From contig NZ_KK073769.1 in NCBI RefSeq assembly GCF_000582685.1, positions 1,015,758 through 1,079,757 on the forward strand: a DNA stretch of 64,000 nt, read 5' to 3'. Position 1 is the first letter of the stretch, and every line of letters begins with the position of its first letter. The translations under genes were made by a program, and so were the position numbers. Shown here in pieces: positions 16,336 to 24,193 of this stretch. The stretch comes from [Scytonema hofmanni] UTEX 2349. GTDB taxonomy: Bacteria > Cyanobacteriota > Cyanobacteriia > Cyanobacteriales > Nostocaceae. The notes below the pieces were generated by a model, which saw nothing but the letters and a program-made list of their open reading frames with translations, made no database searches and was not told the origin of the DNA.

Positions 16336-17817
16336 TTCCACCAACCAAAATTTTTAAATTATCTCACTACTAAATCATGAGTACGTGCATATTCCTTGTA
16401 CTCATTGACCCATACTCATATTGCCCTTAATTCAAAGCCATCTGTAAATTGACTAATGATAAAAGAGCTACTGATTCTAGTTCAAGGATAACCAGAAAAA
16501 TCTTAGTTCTCTAAATGCCGAATCGGTTGGGCGATCGCCCGAACCCCTATACCTAGTTGCAAAATCGAGATATAACTATATGTTAATGTCCAGCAAAGAC
16601 AATCCTGACATCGAAATATCCCTCTTAGGATGGCTAAACGATATTTTTTTGGTTATATAGAATTGTTAAAGCTTGTAATAAACTTCTTGGGTTTCACAAA
16701 GGATAGACAGGTTTAGTCTAGCGGCATAATTCTTTTCCAGGATTGGAGCGCAGAACACTCAAACTGCGGTGTTGCCTTTCCCAAATCAAGGAAACGCCGT
16801 AACTACGTCAGTTGTCAAAATTCCGTCTTTAAATTAGATGAATTTTTCTAAAAGTTGTGCAGTAATAAGGAATCATTGGTAATCAAGCTGGAAGACCGCA
16901 GTTTTGCCTTGAGGAAATCACCACTGCAAAGTTTCTCAAAATCATATCATTTTTACCTCACGGTAATAAAGCACTCCTGAAAATCCTCACCGTTTTTTGT
17001 TTTCCCAGGGGGAGGCATTTAAATAAAAGTAACTTTGCAACTTTAATTCAAAAATAAACAACTATTTTGCTATTATTAGTCCATGCTAGTATTTAATATA
17101 AAATTAGGAGGCAACAAAACCAGTATAAATAGTCGTCCATTCTCTGGCTATTATTATAGTTTTGTTTCTTTATAATGTAGAAAGATGAAATTTTTCGTCT
17201 ATACTGGCAGGATAAAAGGGTGTATGCCACAAGAACCGTATGCAAATACTATGCTGTTTTAAGAAACGCTCAGATGAGGAAGAGGAAAACCTTACTAATC
17301 AAGAGTACCAAAGGCACTTCGCCGAAACTTAAAAGCCTGCATTCTCCGTTGGTCTACAACTTATTTCTAGTAGTAGAAGCCACACAATTTGTTAAGGTAT
17401 CTTAAGATTACACCGCCGTATTAGCGCTTAAAGAGAAAATTAATTCACTCTCTTGATGGCAAAGAATGCTTAAAAATGCCGTACACTCACCGAAATGAAT
17501 GTTTGTGACAACCATGACCTCTAATCTATTGTGGGCGACATAATAGAAGGAATATAAACAAATAACTCCCACTACTCAGATACAAGCTGTTCGTCTGTTG
17601 ATGGTGAAAACAAGAGTTAAGTGTGAATAACATCTACACTGCCAACTCTTTGGAGAATAGACACTACTTTTTACCTGGGATCTTATGGCTTTTATAAGCA
17701 GGAATTCATATCTTATCCTAAGGTCTTAAGTAGGTTTGACAGGTGTCAAAAAGCCAAATACTGGCATGAGACAATATCGTTTATCAGTTTGGAGAGACTA
17801 AGGATAATTTGAGCGTA
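16336..17817. other. About 1.5-kb intergenic region upstream of the cyAbrB gene
   Basis: I see no credible protein gene; the longest open frame (61 codons, 17220-17405) has no recognisable features. The region is AT-rich with one HIP1 site near 16532 and an AGGAGG-like motif near 17107 not followed by a start codon at normal spacing. It may contain long 5' leaders of sdhB and the AbrB gene, an undetected small RNA, or decayed sequence. Confidence 0.35.
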
Positions 17818-18273
17818 ATGACTGAAACCGCAACCGCACCATTAACTGGAAAAACACTGCTTGCTAAGGTAAAAGAACTTTCTACTTTACCACGAAGAGA
17901 AAGAGCCAGACAATGTGGCTACTACACAACTACTAAAGGTGGTCAGGTACGAGTAAACCTGACCGATTTCTACGATGCTTTGCTATCAGCTAGAGGAATT
18001 CCTCTCAGTCCAGAGGCACCAAAAGATGGGCGTGGGCGTGAACCGACCTATCGTGTTAGCGTACATCAAAATGGTCAGATTGTGATTGGAGCCACCTACA
18101 CCAAAGCAATGGGCTTAAAGTCAGGTGATGAGTTTGAAATTAAGCTGGGATATAAGCATATTCACCTGATTCAAGTTGGTGAAGGTGATAAAAAATTGAC
18201 CGAGGTAGATGAAGACTTAGAATTAGACGAAGATGAAGACGAAGAAGATGAAGATGAAGACGACGAGGAATAA
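17818..18273 (+). CDS. AbrB-like transcriptional regulator, cyAbrB family
   Basis: About 151 aa beginning MTETATAPLTGKTLLAKVKE. The N-terminal region contains LPRRERARQCGYY...RVNLTDFYDALLSARG, and the C-terminal half has the cyanobacterial AbrB-type DNA-binding fold (YRVSVHQNGQIVIGATYTKAMGLKSGDEFEIKLGYKHIHLIQV). The last 25 residues are almost entirely Asp/Glu. cyAbrB proteins (CalA/cyAbrB1, cyAbrB2) are abundant regulators of carbon/nitrogen balance, hydrogenase and heterocyst genes. An upstream TTG at 17809 is an alternative start three residues earlier, better spaced from AAGGA at 17799-17803. The distinction between cyAbrB1 and cyAbrB2 was not resolved here. It is preceded by a very long non-coding region. 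Confidence 0.88.
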   Translation: MTETATAPLTGKTLLAKVKELSTLPRRERARQCGYYTTTKGGQVRVNLTDFYDALLSARGIPLSPEAPKDGRGREPTYRVSVHQNGQIVIGATYTKAMGLKSGDEFEIKLGYKHIHLIQVGEGDKKLTEVDEDLELDEDEDEEDEDEDDEE

Positions 18274-18442
18274 ATTTTTCGGATTTAGGTATAGGTTCAA
18301 GCTAAATGCTTGACAACTTGTTCTCTATGTAAGAAAAATTAACACATTCTGTTTAACAATTGTGTCAAATCAAAAAAATACGATTAGACATCTTGTAGAG
18401 ATAGCCATTTTGGTAGAAACTTGATTAAAAAACAAGAAATCT

Positions 18443-19330
18443 ATGTTTGCAAGAAGTGTGTCGTATTTGTTGTCTGTTTCGTTATCATCATTTGAGCCAT
18501 CAATCAACACTTTATTGTCATTTATTGAAAATGCACCAGTAATAGTTGTAGTGATGGCTTTTTTTATTGGCTGGATAGGATGCTGGTTCCCTGTAGCAAT
18601 AGTATCGGCATTAGCACTGAATTTGGAACTGGGCAAACCTTTGCAGTCAGAACAAAAATTGCCTTTATTAATCTCCCTTTATTTATTAGCACCTTTTATT
18701 CTCTGGGGTATAAATTGGCTCACTAATACATCTTTTTCAAATTATGGCTTTAATGTAAATATTTCCCTTCTGGGTTCTTTAGGACTGGGTTTTGTTTTGG
18801 GAGTCTTCAGTTTAGCTGTTGTATTTGGTGGGCAACTTTGGCTTTCGTGGTGCAGTTGGCAAGAGTCCCAGACAAAGCAATTGCAATCTATCTTGCTACC
18901 TATTTTTTTGGTTGCTTTGTTTGTTGGTGGTATAGAAGAATTGGTTTTTCGGGGTTTTTTATTCACTCAACTAGCAGAGGATTACCCAGTTTGGTTAGCA
19001 GCAGTTATTTCTAGCTTGATTTTTGCTTTACTACATTTAGTTTGGGAACGACATGATACTATACCTCAATTACCTGGACTGTGGTTAATGGGAATGGTGC
19101 TAGTATTGGCACGGTTTAGCGATCGCGGTAATTTAGGTTTAGCTTGGGGACTGCACGCTGGATGGGTATGGGCGATCGCTTGCCTGGATACAGCAGAGTT
19201 AATTAGTTATACTGGTAAAGTCCCTGAATGGTTGACTGGTAAAAATAAAAAACCCCTAGCTGGTGCTACGGGAATTGTTTGTTTACTACTAACAGCACTG
19301 ATTCTCTGGGTTTTCTCTGGCTATATTTAA
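18443..19330 (+). CDS. CPBP family intramembrane (CAAX/Abi) protease
   Basis: A 295-aa protein with about seven or eight hydrophobic helices. The CPBP catalytic motifs are all present: EELVFRG (EExxxR, about residues 164-170), FALLHLVWE (FxxxH) about 30 residues later, and a final His in WGLHAGWVWA. Members of this family are glutamic-type membrane proteases; in bacteria many have roles in bacteriocin immunity, protein processing or regulation, and in cyanobacteria their targets are mostly unknown. It follows the cyAbrB gene by 169 bases on the same strand, so a separate promoter is likely. Confidence 0.88.
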   Translation: MFARSVSYLLSVSLSSFEPSINTLLSFIENAPVIVVVMAFFIGWIGCWFPVAIVSALALNLELGKPLQSEQKLPLLISLYLLAPFILWGINWLTNTSFSNYGFNVNISLLGSLGLGFVLGVFSLAVVFGGQLWLSWCSWQESQTKQLQSILLPIFLVALFVGGIEELVFRGFLFTQLAEDYPVWLAAVISSLIFALLHLVWERHDTIPQLPGLWLMGMVLVLARFSDRGNLGLAWGLHAGWVWAIACLDTAELISYTGKVPEWLTGKNKKPLAGATGIVCLLLTALILWVFSGYI

Positions 19331-19536
19331 TAAATTAAAAGAGCTAGATTAAATCGTCAAAATTTAATCTCGATTAGGCTCGGCTAGAGCCGAATTTACG
19401 CCTGTGGACAAGAACCCGCCGACGGGCTTGAAGGAGAGGGCGATTGCACTTGACATTCAAGACAGTCGCTACAAGATTAGGCGATCGCACTGTCGTTACA
19501 AGATTGGCGATCGCTATTGATAATCGGACTACAAAA

Positions 19537-19743
19537 TTAGCGATCGCTCACTCGTGTTTTGATCAGCTGCTCTAGTTGGTTGAGATCCTCTTCATTCAGT
19601 CCACCGCTTTGTCGAATTACACCAGGCTCGTTGTGCAATCGCGCCATATAGATACGTATTGCTTCTTCATCTTCGCGGTGAGTAAGTACATAAGTTCTGA
19701 GTTCTTTTCGACTCATCTGTTGAAAATCAGGCTTCTGTGTCAT
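19537..19743 (-). CDS. DUF6887 family small protein
   Basis: A 68-aa protein starting MTQKPDFQQMSRKELRTYVL, with an all-helical, charged sequence containing HREDEEAIRIYMAR and a C-terminal LNEEDLNQLEQLIKTR. The sequence and the partner gene match the DUF6887/DUF6888 pair found side by side in many cyanobacteria. Pairing, small size and overlap recall toxin-antitoxin modules, but no activity is established to my knowledge. ATG at 19743 or 19746. The longer frame upstream in this phase runs into the partner gene and is not coding. Its start overlaps the end of the DUF6888 gene, so translation is probably coupled. Confidence 0.75.
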   Translation of the reverse strand: MTQKPDFQQMSRKELRTYVLTHREDEEAIRIYMARLHNEPGVIRQSGGLNEEDLNQLEQLIKTRVSDR

Positions 19744-19918
19744 CATCAAACTCCCAATGTCCGTTTCCTTTGATAGTGGTACCGATTGTGTCGCCAGCCA
19801 GAATGTAAATTTCCTTACGCTTTTCGTCGTAGCGGAATAGGTGGATGTCGGTATAGAAGTTAGACAATGTTTGGCAGACTCGCACACAGACAAGCATTTG
19901 CTCGACAGTTGGTATCAT
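19727..19918 (-). CDS. DUF6888 family small protein
   Basis: A 63-aa protein, MIPTVEQMLVCVRVCQTLSNF then YTDIHLFRYDEKRKEIYILAGDT and a C-terminal HWEFDDDTEA. It is the first gene of a two-gene overlapping unit with the DUF6887 gene (overlap about 17 bases). The beta-hairpin-like segment YDEKRKEIYILAG is typical of DUF6888. It is located just downstream (255 bases) of, and on the same strand as, the DUF4157-HNH effector gene, but the pair is common elsewhere in cyanobacteria without a CIS, so a link is not implied. Confidence 0.75.
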   Translation of the reverse strand: MIPTVEQMLVCVRVCQTLSNFYTDIHLFRYDEKRKEIYILAGDTIGTTIKGNGHWEFDDDTEA

Positions 19919-20172
19919 CTTTGATCTACTTCCATCCGCAGTAATTGCTTCCCGAACTTGCCAGCATTATAATCCTATCGTATGTGCGATCGCCCTGGCT
20001 CAAAACCATTGATGGCGAGCGGCGATCGCACTATATTGTTTTCGTCATAGGAGCGATCGCATTTTGAGGGAGAGTGCGATCGCCTAACCTAAGAGGCTTG
20101 ATCTGCGTTCCAAGATAAAGGATTTGTCTGCACATGAAGCCAATTAATCGGATACCCATGCTTTTAGAAATA

Positions 20173-21588
20173 TTACCAAGTTGGATTATATTTTTTCAAT
20201 GTCTTCATATCCGCTCCTCCTTTATTTGCCGCATCAACCGTGTTATACACTTTATTTTGTGCTGGGTCATAAATCCTCCATCCAGTGTATTTGCCCCACG
20301 GATATTTATCTCCCTTAGACGAGTTTTTTTCCTGCGATATTATTTGTGCATTACGGGGGTGATTTCCGCCCCCCCACGCCTTCGGGTAAATATGATCTAC
20401 TGCTGCTATGTGTGGGGTAATTGTACTTGGATCTATTAGTTGCTTGCCATCCTCGTCATCAACCTGAAGATCGGCATTTTTTGAGAATGTAACAGACTTT
20501 TGGGTTTTTAAGAAATTCTCCTTCAAAATCGTGAATCGTTGATTGCTATCGAAGTTTTCATAGGGACCTACTCCTCCAGGAGAGTCTAAGTTAGCATACG
20601 GAGAGTCTATGTCAGGTATTATGCAGGCGTCGCGCTGTAAGACTGCTCTTGCTTTAGCATAAGGCGTTATTTGCTTGTTGGTAGCGTTGTGGCTAAGGTA
20701 TGGTACTTGAGATTCTCCCGTATCCCTAGTTTGCGATCGCTGCACTACCCCCCCATTCTGCTGCACCACATGGGTCAACTCATGGGCAATCAGCTCCTGC
20801 CCCCCCCGACTCCCCGGCTGATACGCCCCCTGCCGAAAGAACACATCCTTCCCTGTTGTAAACGCCTTCGCCTGGATCGATTGATTCAACTGGTCAGACT
20901 GAGTATTCGTATGTACTCTCACCCCGCTGAAATCAGCTCCCATCGCCTGCCCCATTGACCGTTGCAGACCCGCATCTAAGGGCTGCCCACCCCCCCTTGC
21001 ACTGTTTATGGCAAATGTCAAATCCGTTGAAGCTTCCCCTCCGGCGATCGCACGCTGTTGGGTTGATTTCGCTTGAAGTTCCTCTGGCTTTTCTTCTTGC
21101 CTTTGGAGTGCCGTAATCTCAGATTTCGCCTGAAGTTCCTCTGGCTTTTCTTCCTGACGCTGTACCGATCGCCCTTGAGTTGACTGGGCTGAAGCGGGTG
21201 CATTGATCTGTCCCACCACCTGGGATGCAACCCGATCTGCCTCCTGTTCGTACTTGTCTCCTGGCTCCCCAATGGTCAGCTTTGCTTGGATGGGTGATGC
21301 TGAGGACTGTTGGGGGGAGTTCAAGAGCGATCGCTGTACCTCCCTGTTGTCGTTGACTTCGCTTTCAAACGCGGGCATCAGTTGCACCACTGGCTGACTT
21401 CTGCTACCAGCCTCGCTGGTAACAGATTTAGCTTGCAGGGCTGATGGTGAGACAGCCTTGGGTTGGAAAAACGGTGTAGAAGGTGCCCTTTCTGTCGAGA
21501 AGAAAGCATGTTCCGTCCCTGCCCCGAAAAAAGGTTTTTGCGCTGCTGGCTGATGATTTGTGCTTTTTTGGTTCTCGTTCGTTTTCAT
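20173..21588 (-). CDS. DUF4157 (eCIS core) protein with C-terminal HNH nuclease domain, candidate CIS effector
   Basis: A 471-aa protein. Residues 1-190 are low-complexity with PFF motifs and two copies of QRQEEKPEELQAKS (143-156 and 162-175). Residues about 195-285 are DUF4157, with SMGQAMGADFSGVRVHTN and the zincin-like HELTH at 269-273; this domain marks proteins carried by contractile injection systems. The C-terminal 75 residues hold an HNH-type signature, VDHIYPKAWGGGNHPRNAQI (397-416; D398, H399), then N413 and N422-x3-KGDKYPW, so the payload is probably a DNA or RNA nuclease. It is the last gene of the CIS run, 54 bases after the tape measure gene. No adjacent immunity gene is recognisable. 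Loading and target are inference. Confidence 0.85.
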   Translation of the reverse strand: MKTNENQKSTNHQPAAQKPFFGAGTEHAFFSTERAPSTPFFQPKAVSPSALQAKSVTSEAGSRSQPVVQLMPAFESEVNDNREVQRSLLNSPQQSSASPIQAKLTIGEPGDKYEQEADRVASQVVGQINAPASAQSTQGRSVQRQEEKPEELQAKSEITALQRQEEKPEELQAKSTQQRAIAGGEASTDLTFAINSARGGGQPLDAGLQRSMGQAMGADFSGVRVHTNTQSDQLNQSIQAKAFTTGKDVFFRQGAYQPGSRGGQELIAHELTHVVQQNGGVVQRSQTRDTGESQVPYLSHNATNKQITPYAKARAVLQRDACIIPDIDSPYANLDSPGGVGPYENFDSNQRFTILKENFLKTQKSVTFSKNADLQVDDEDGKQLIDPSTITPHIAAVDHIYPKAWGGGNHPRNAQIISQEKNSSKGDKYPWGKYTGWRIYDPAQNKVYNTVDAANKGGADMKTLKKYNPTW

Positions 21589-21642
21589 CGGTTTTCCTCA
21601 GGCAGAAAAGTAATGGTGAATTCCTTTTCGATAATTTGCAGG

Positions 21643-23982
21643 CTAATGCCATTGCACAATCAAAAGTTGGTTCATCCAGGGCAACGTCACCATGCTTAGT
21701 CCCCAAGGCAATCGACTCAGCAAAATATCGATCGCCTGTTGTTCGACCTGGAGTTTCCAGTTACCGTCCCCACTGCGGGTGAGTTTGCCCTCCCGTTGTA
21801 AAAAGCCCTCCCGCAGCCCTGATGGGCTAGTATTTTTCAGGGCTTCCCAATAGGCGATCGCCGTTTCTAACAGGTGTTCCCCTTCGCTCAGAGCCGCTTC
21901 TGGTAAATCCAGTCCCCGCACCACCGGCTCATTCAGCGACCAGCCACAGAGCAATTTGGGCAACACCAGTTCATATTCGGGCGCATCGGTTTGTTTTGTC
22001 GCCAGATAATACAGTAAGTATATCGCCATTTGTTGGGCGGATTCGTCCCGAAAAGATTTGCCCGACCACAACCCGACTGCTTCGAGATAGAATCGTAAAA
22101 ACGGATGCAACAACACCAGCCCTGCCTGGGTAACATACAGTCCTGCTGTCTCCTCTTCCCTCGATAATGTTGAGTTGGGAGCCAGTTGGGGGGGAGGCGC
22201 TGCATCGATTTGAGTCTGCAAGATGGACATTTGCCTCCAATTTTGCGATGGGGCGATCGCTTGAGCATATGTAGCAGTTAGCACTTGATCGAGGGCAGTC
22301 AACCAAAGGGAACTTTCGGCAATTGGGAATGCGGCGATGATAGTATGCAGGCGTTGGCGATCGCTTTCATTGGTGGTTTCCTGGTAATTATAACGCTTAT
22401 CCTGCTTCAGTTCTGTTGCTTCAGTGCGGGATGTTTCTGTTAATGTCATCGGGGATCGCTGCTGCGAATCGGCTGCTGGGTCAGATTGATTCTGTTGCCA
22501 AGTCTGCACTAGTTGAGCTAGCCAGTTGCGAGTCCAGGTTCCGGGAAATGGTCTTGTCGGCGCGTTATCTAAAGTGATTTCGGCAAAAAGCAGTAACCAA
22601 GCAAACCTTTCCAATTCCTGGAAGCTGTCGCTGCTCAGGCTCAGGGAGTGCATCAGAACTCTTGCTTGTGCCAGCAAGGTGTGCCAGATCGTCCAAGCTG
22701 GCTGTAACTGCAATACTAGCTGATGCCGCAAGCCTTCGGGTAACTGTGTCACGATACGCTGTTGCGTTGCTACATTATTTCTCAGCGATTCCCGCAAAGG
22801 CATCTGCCACACGGTTTCAGTCAAGATGACAGTTTCCCAACGGGGTAGCCAGGTCAGCAAGTCCTCTGATGCTTGCTCGCTGGGCAGACGACCAGACTGC
22901 AAAAAGTACAGCAAAACTTCCCAATTTGCCTCAGGGGTGCTGGTGATGTCACTAGGCTCTATCTGCTTGAGGACAAATTCCTCAGCGCAATCCGGTTCCT
23001 CTGTTTGTCTATCCGTTGTAGTAGTTAGCACAAAGTCGAGGGCAGTCAACCAAAGGGAACTTTCGGCAATTGATAGAGCTTCAAAAATGGCGCGTAGTTG
23101 TTGATGAGCAATTTCATTAGGGTTTTCCCGGATGTATGGAATAATTTGGTCTTTTTTATTACCTTTTTCTAAGGAAGTCGGGGCTTGCTGTGGCGAATCG
23201 CCTGCTGGGTCAGATTGATTCTCTCGCCAAGTCTGCACCAATTGAGCTAGCCAGTTGCGAGTCCAAGTTGCGGGGAATGGTCTTGTCGTCGCATGATCTG
23301 AAGTGATTTCGGCAAAAAGCAGTAACCAAGCTTGTCGCTCTAGGTATCGAACAGCACCGCTACCCAATTCCAAGGACTGCATCAGTTGTCTCGCTTGGGT
23401 CAGCAGGGTGTGCCAAGTTATCCAGGCTGGCTGTACCTGCAATATCAACTGGTGCAGGAAGGGTTCTGGCAACTGCTCAACTAGGCGTTGCTTTGCTGCT
23501 TGGTTTATAATCAGTAATTCCCGCAATGTTTGCCGATAAATAGTATTATTTTGCATCGCGGACTCCCAACGCCGGAACCAGGACTGCCAGTTGTCATTTG
23601 GACACCACCAAGGCAATCGCCCATAGCGTAAAAAGTACAGCAACACCTCCCAATCGGAGCCAATGCGATCGCGGGTGATTTTTTCGGTTTTTGCACCAGC
23701 AACCAAGCGATCGCCTAAAGTCTGGCTGAGGGCGTCCAACAACTTGTGTATAAATTCATCCGCTAAAAATCGGCGATCAATGGTGCCTACCTCCACCACC
23801 ACCCGATCCAGCCGCACAACCTCCTCATCCCCTACCAGTTGGTCAAAGAGACGCTCTATTGCCGGCACCCCCTGCTGCTGAAACAAGCGGATCGCGTCTT
23901 CCTGTAAGCTCCATACATCAGCTATTTGCCCAGTATCGAGTTCTAATACAGTCCGTCCAATAATGTGGCGTTGTTTGCTCAT
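21643..23982 (-). CDS. cis14: Contractile injection system tape measure protein (Cis14/Afp14-like)
   Basis: About 779 aa, beginning MSKQRHIIGRTVLELDTGQ, with RLFDQLVGDEEVVRLDRVVVEVG, the N-terminal signature of eCIS tape measure proteins, which set tube length during assembly. An alternative start at 24015 would add 11 residues of poor quality, so I chose ATG 23982. There is a clear internal duplication: residues about 105-285 and 350-540 share WEVLLYFL..GRLP, QLQPAWT.WHTLL.QAR and FPGTWTRNWLAQLVQTW. A further shared segment, ESSLWLTALD, follows each copy. The C-terminus (LLHPFLRFYLEAVGLW... YEL.LPKLLCGW) is typical of the family. It is followed directly by the effector gene. Confidence 0.87.
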   Translation of the reverse strand: MSKQRHIIGRTVLELDTGQIADVWSLQEDAIRLFQQQGVPAIERLFDQLVGDEEVVRLDRVVVEVGTIDRRFLADEFIHKLLDALSQTLGDRLVAGAKTEKITRDRIGSDWEVLLYFLRYGRLPWWCPNDNWQSWFRRWESAMQNNTIYRQTLRELLIINQAAKQRLVEQLPEPFLHQLILQVQPAWITWHTLLTQARQLMQSLELGSGAVRYLERQAWLLLFAEITSDHATTRPFPATWTRNWLAQLVQTWRENQSDPAGDSPQQAPTSLEKGNKKDQIIPYIRENPNEIAHQQLRAIFEALSIAESSLWLTALDFVLTTTTDRQTEEPDCAEEFVLKQIEPSDITSTPEANWEVLLYFLQSGRLPSEQASEDLLTWLPRWETVILTETVWQMPLRESLRNNVATQQRIVTQLPEGLRHQLVLQLQPAWTIWHTLLAQARVLMHSLSLSSDSFQELERFAWLLLFAEITLDNAPTRPFPGTWTRNWLAQLVQTWQQNQSDPAADSQQRSPMTLTETSRTEATELKQDKRYNYQETTNESDRQRLHTIIAAFPIAESSLWLTALDQVLTATYAQAIAPSQNWRQMSILQTQIDAAPPPQLAPNSTLSREEETAGLYVTQAGLVLLHPFLRFYLEAVGLWSGKSFRDESAQQMAIYLLYYLATKQTDAPEYELVLPKLLCGWSLNEPVVRGLDLPEAALSEGEHLLETAIAYWEALKNTSPSGLREGFLQREGKLTRSGDGNWKLQVEQQAIDILLSRLPWGLSMVTLPWMNQLLIVQWH

Positions 23983-24015
23983 GGCAGATTTAAGAAGGCA
24001 CAAGTCAAGAGTCAA

Positions 24016-24193
24016 AAGTGAACGGTTAATTAGTAGACATTTCCATAAATTAATTATGCCTTGCCCGAAACCCTTGTAGAGACGTTCCGCCGAAACGTCT
24101 TTACATTTTTAACCGGACACGATAAGTAGTCAGACAAAAATATTTACAGTCATTGCGTAATTAATTCTGTCTGAGTACTTATCACTCCCCATT
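24016..24193. other. Spacer between the 1680-aa gene and tape measure gene
   Basis: 178 bases without a gene, holding one dispersed palindrome (24076-24104). It interrupts an otherwise tight gene run, so the downstream tape measure and effector genes may have their own promoter or be reduced in expression by the hairpin. Confidence 0.5.
24076..24104. repeat. Palindromic GTAGAGACGTTCCG element
   Basis: GTAGAGACGTTCCGCCG followed by AAACGTCTTTAC forms a 12-bp near-perfect hairpin. Near-identical elements occur at 61701-61729 and 62353-62382, and a diverged one at 49589-49617. This is a dispersed cyanobacterial intergenic palindrome. Confidence 0.85.

Larger units (their letters stand above)
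19480..20095. repeat. Cluster of seven HIP1 (GCGATCGC) sites
   Basis: GCGATCGC occurs seven times in about 600 bases (near 19481, 19507, 19541, 19985, 20023, 20051 and 20076), mostly in direct repeats of the phrase TTAGCGATCGC/TGGCGATCGC. HIP1 is the hyper-abundant octamer of cyanobacterial genomes; this is a dense local patch flanking a small gene pair. Confidence 0.9.

Noticed and set aside
17220..17405. 61-codon open frame
   Set aside because: No ribosome-binding site, no recognisable features, and lies in an AT-rich gap where such frames occur by chance.
20173..21588. Plain zinc metalloprotease call from the HELTH motif
   Set aside because: HExxH is a regular part of DUF4157; context and the C-terminal HNH fit a CIS cargo better than a stand-alone protease.
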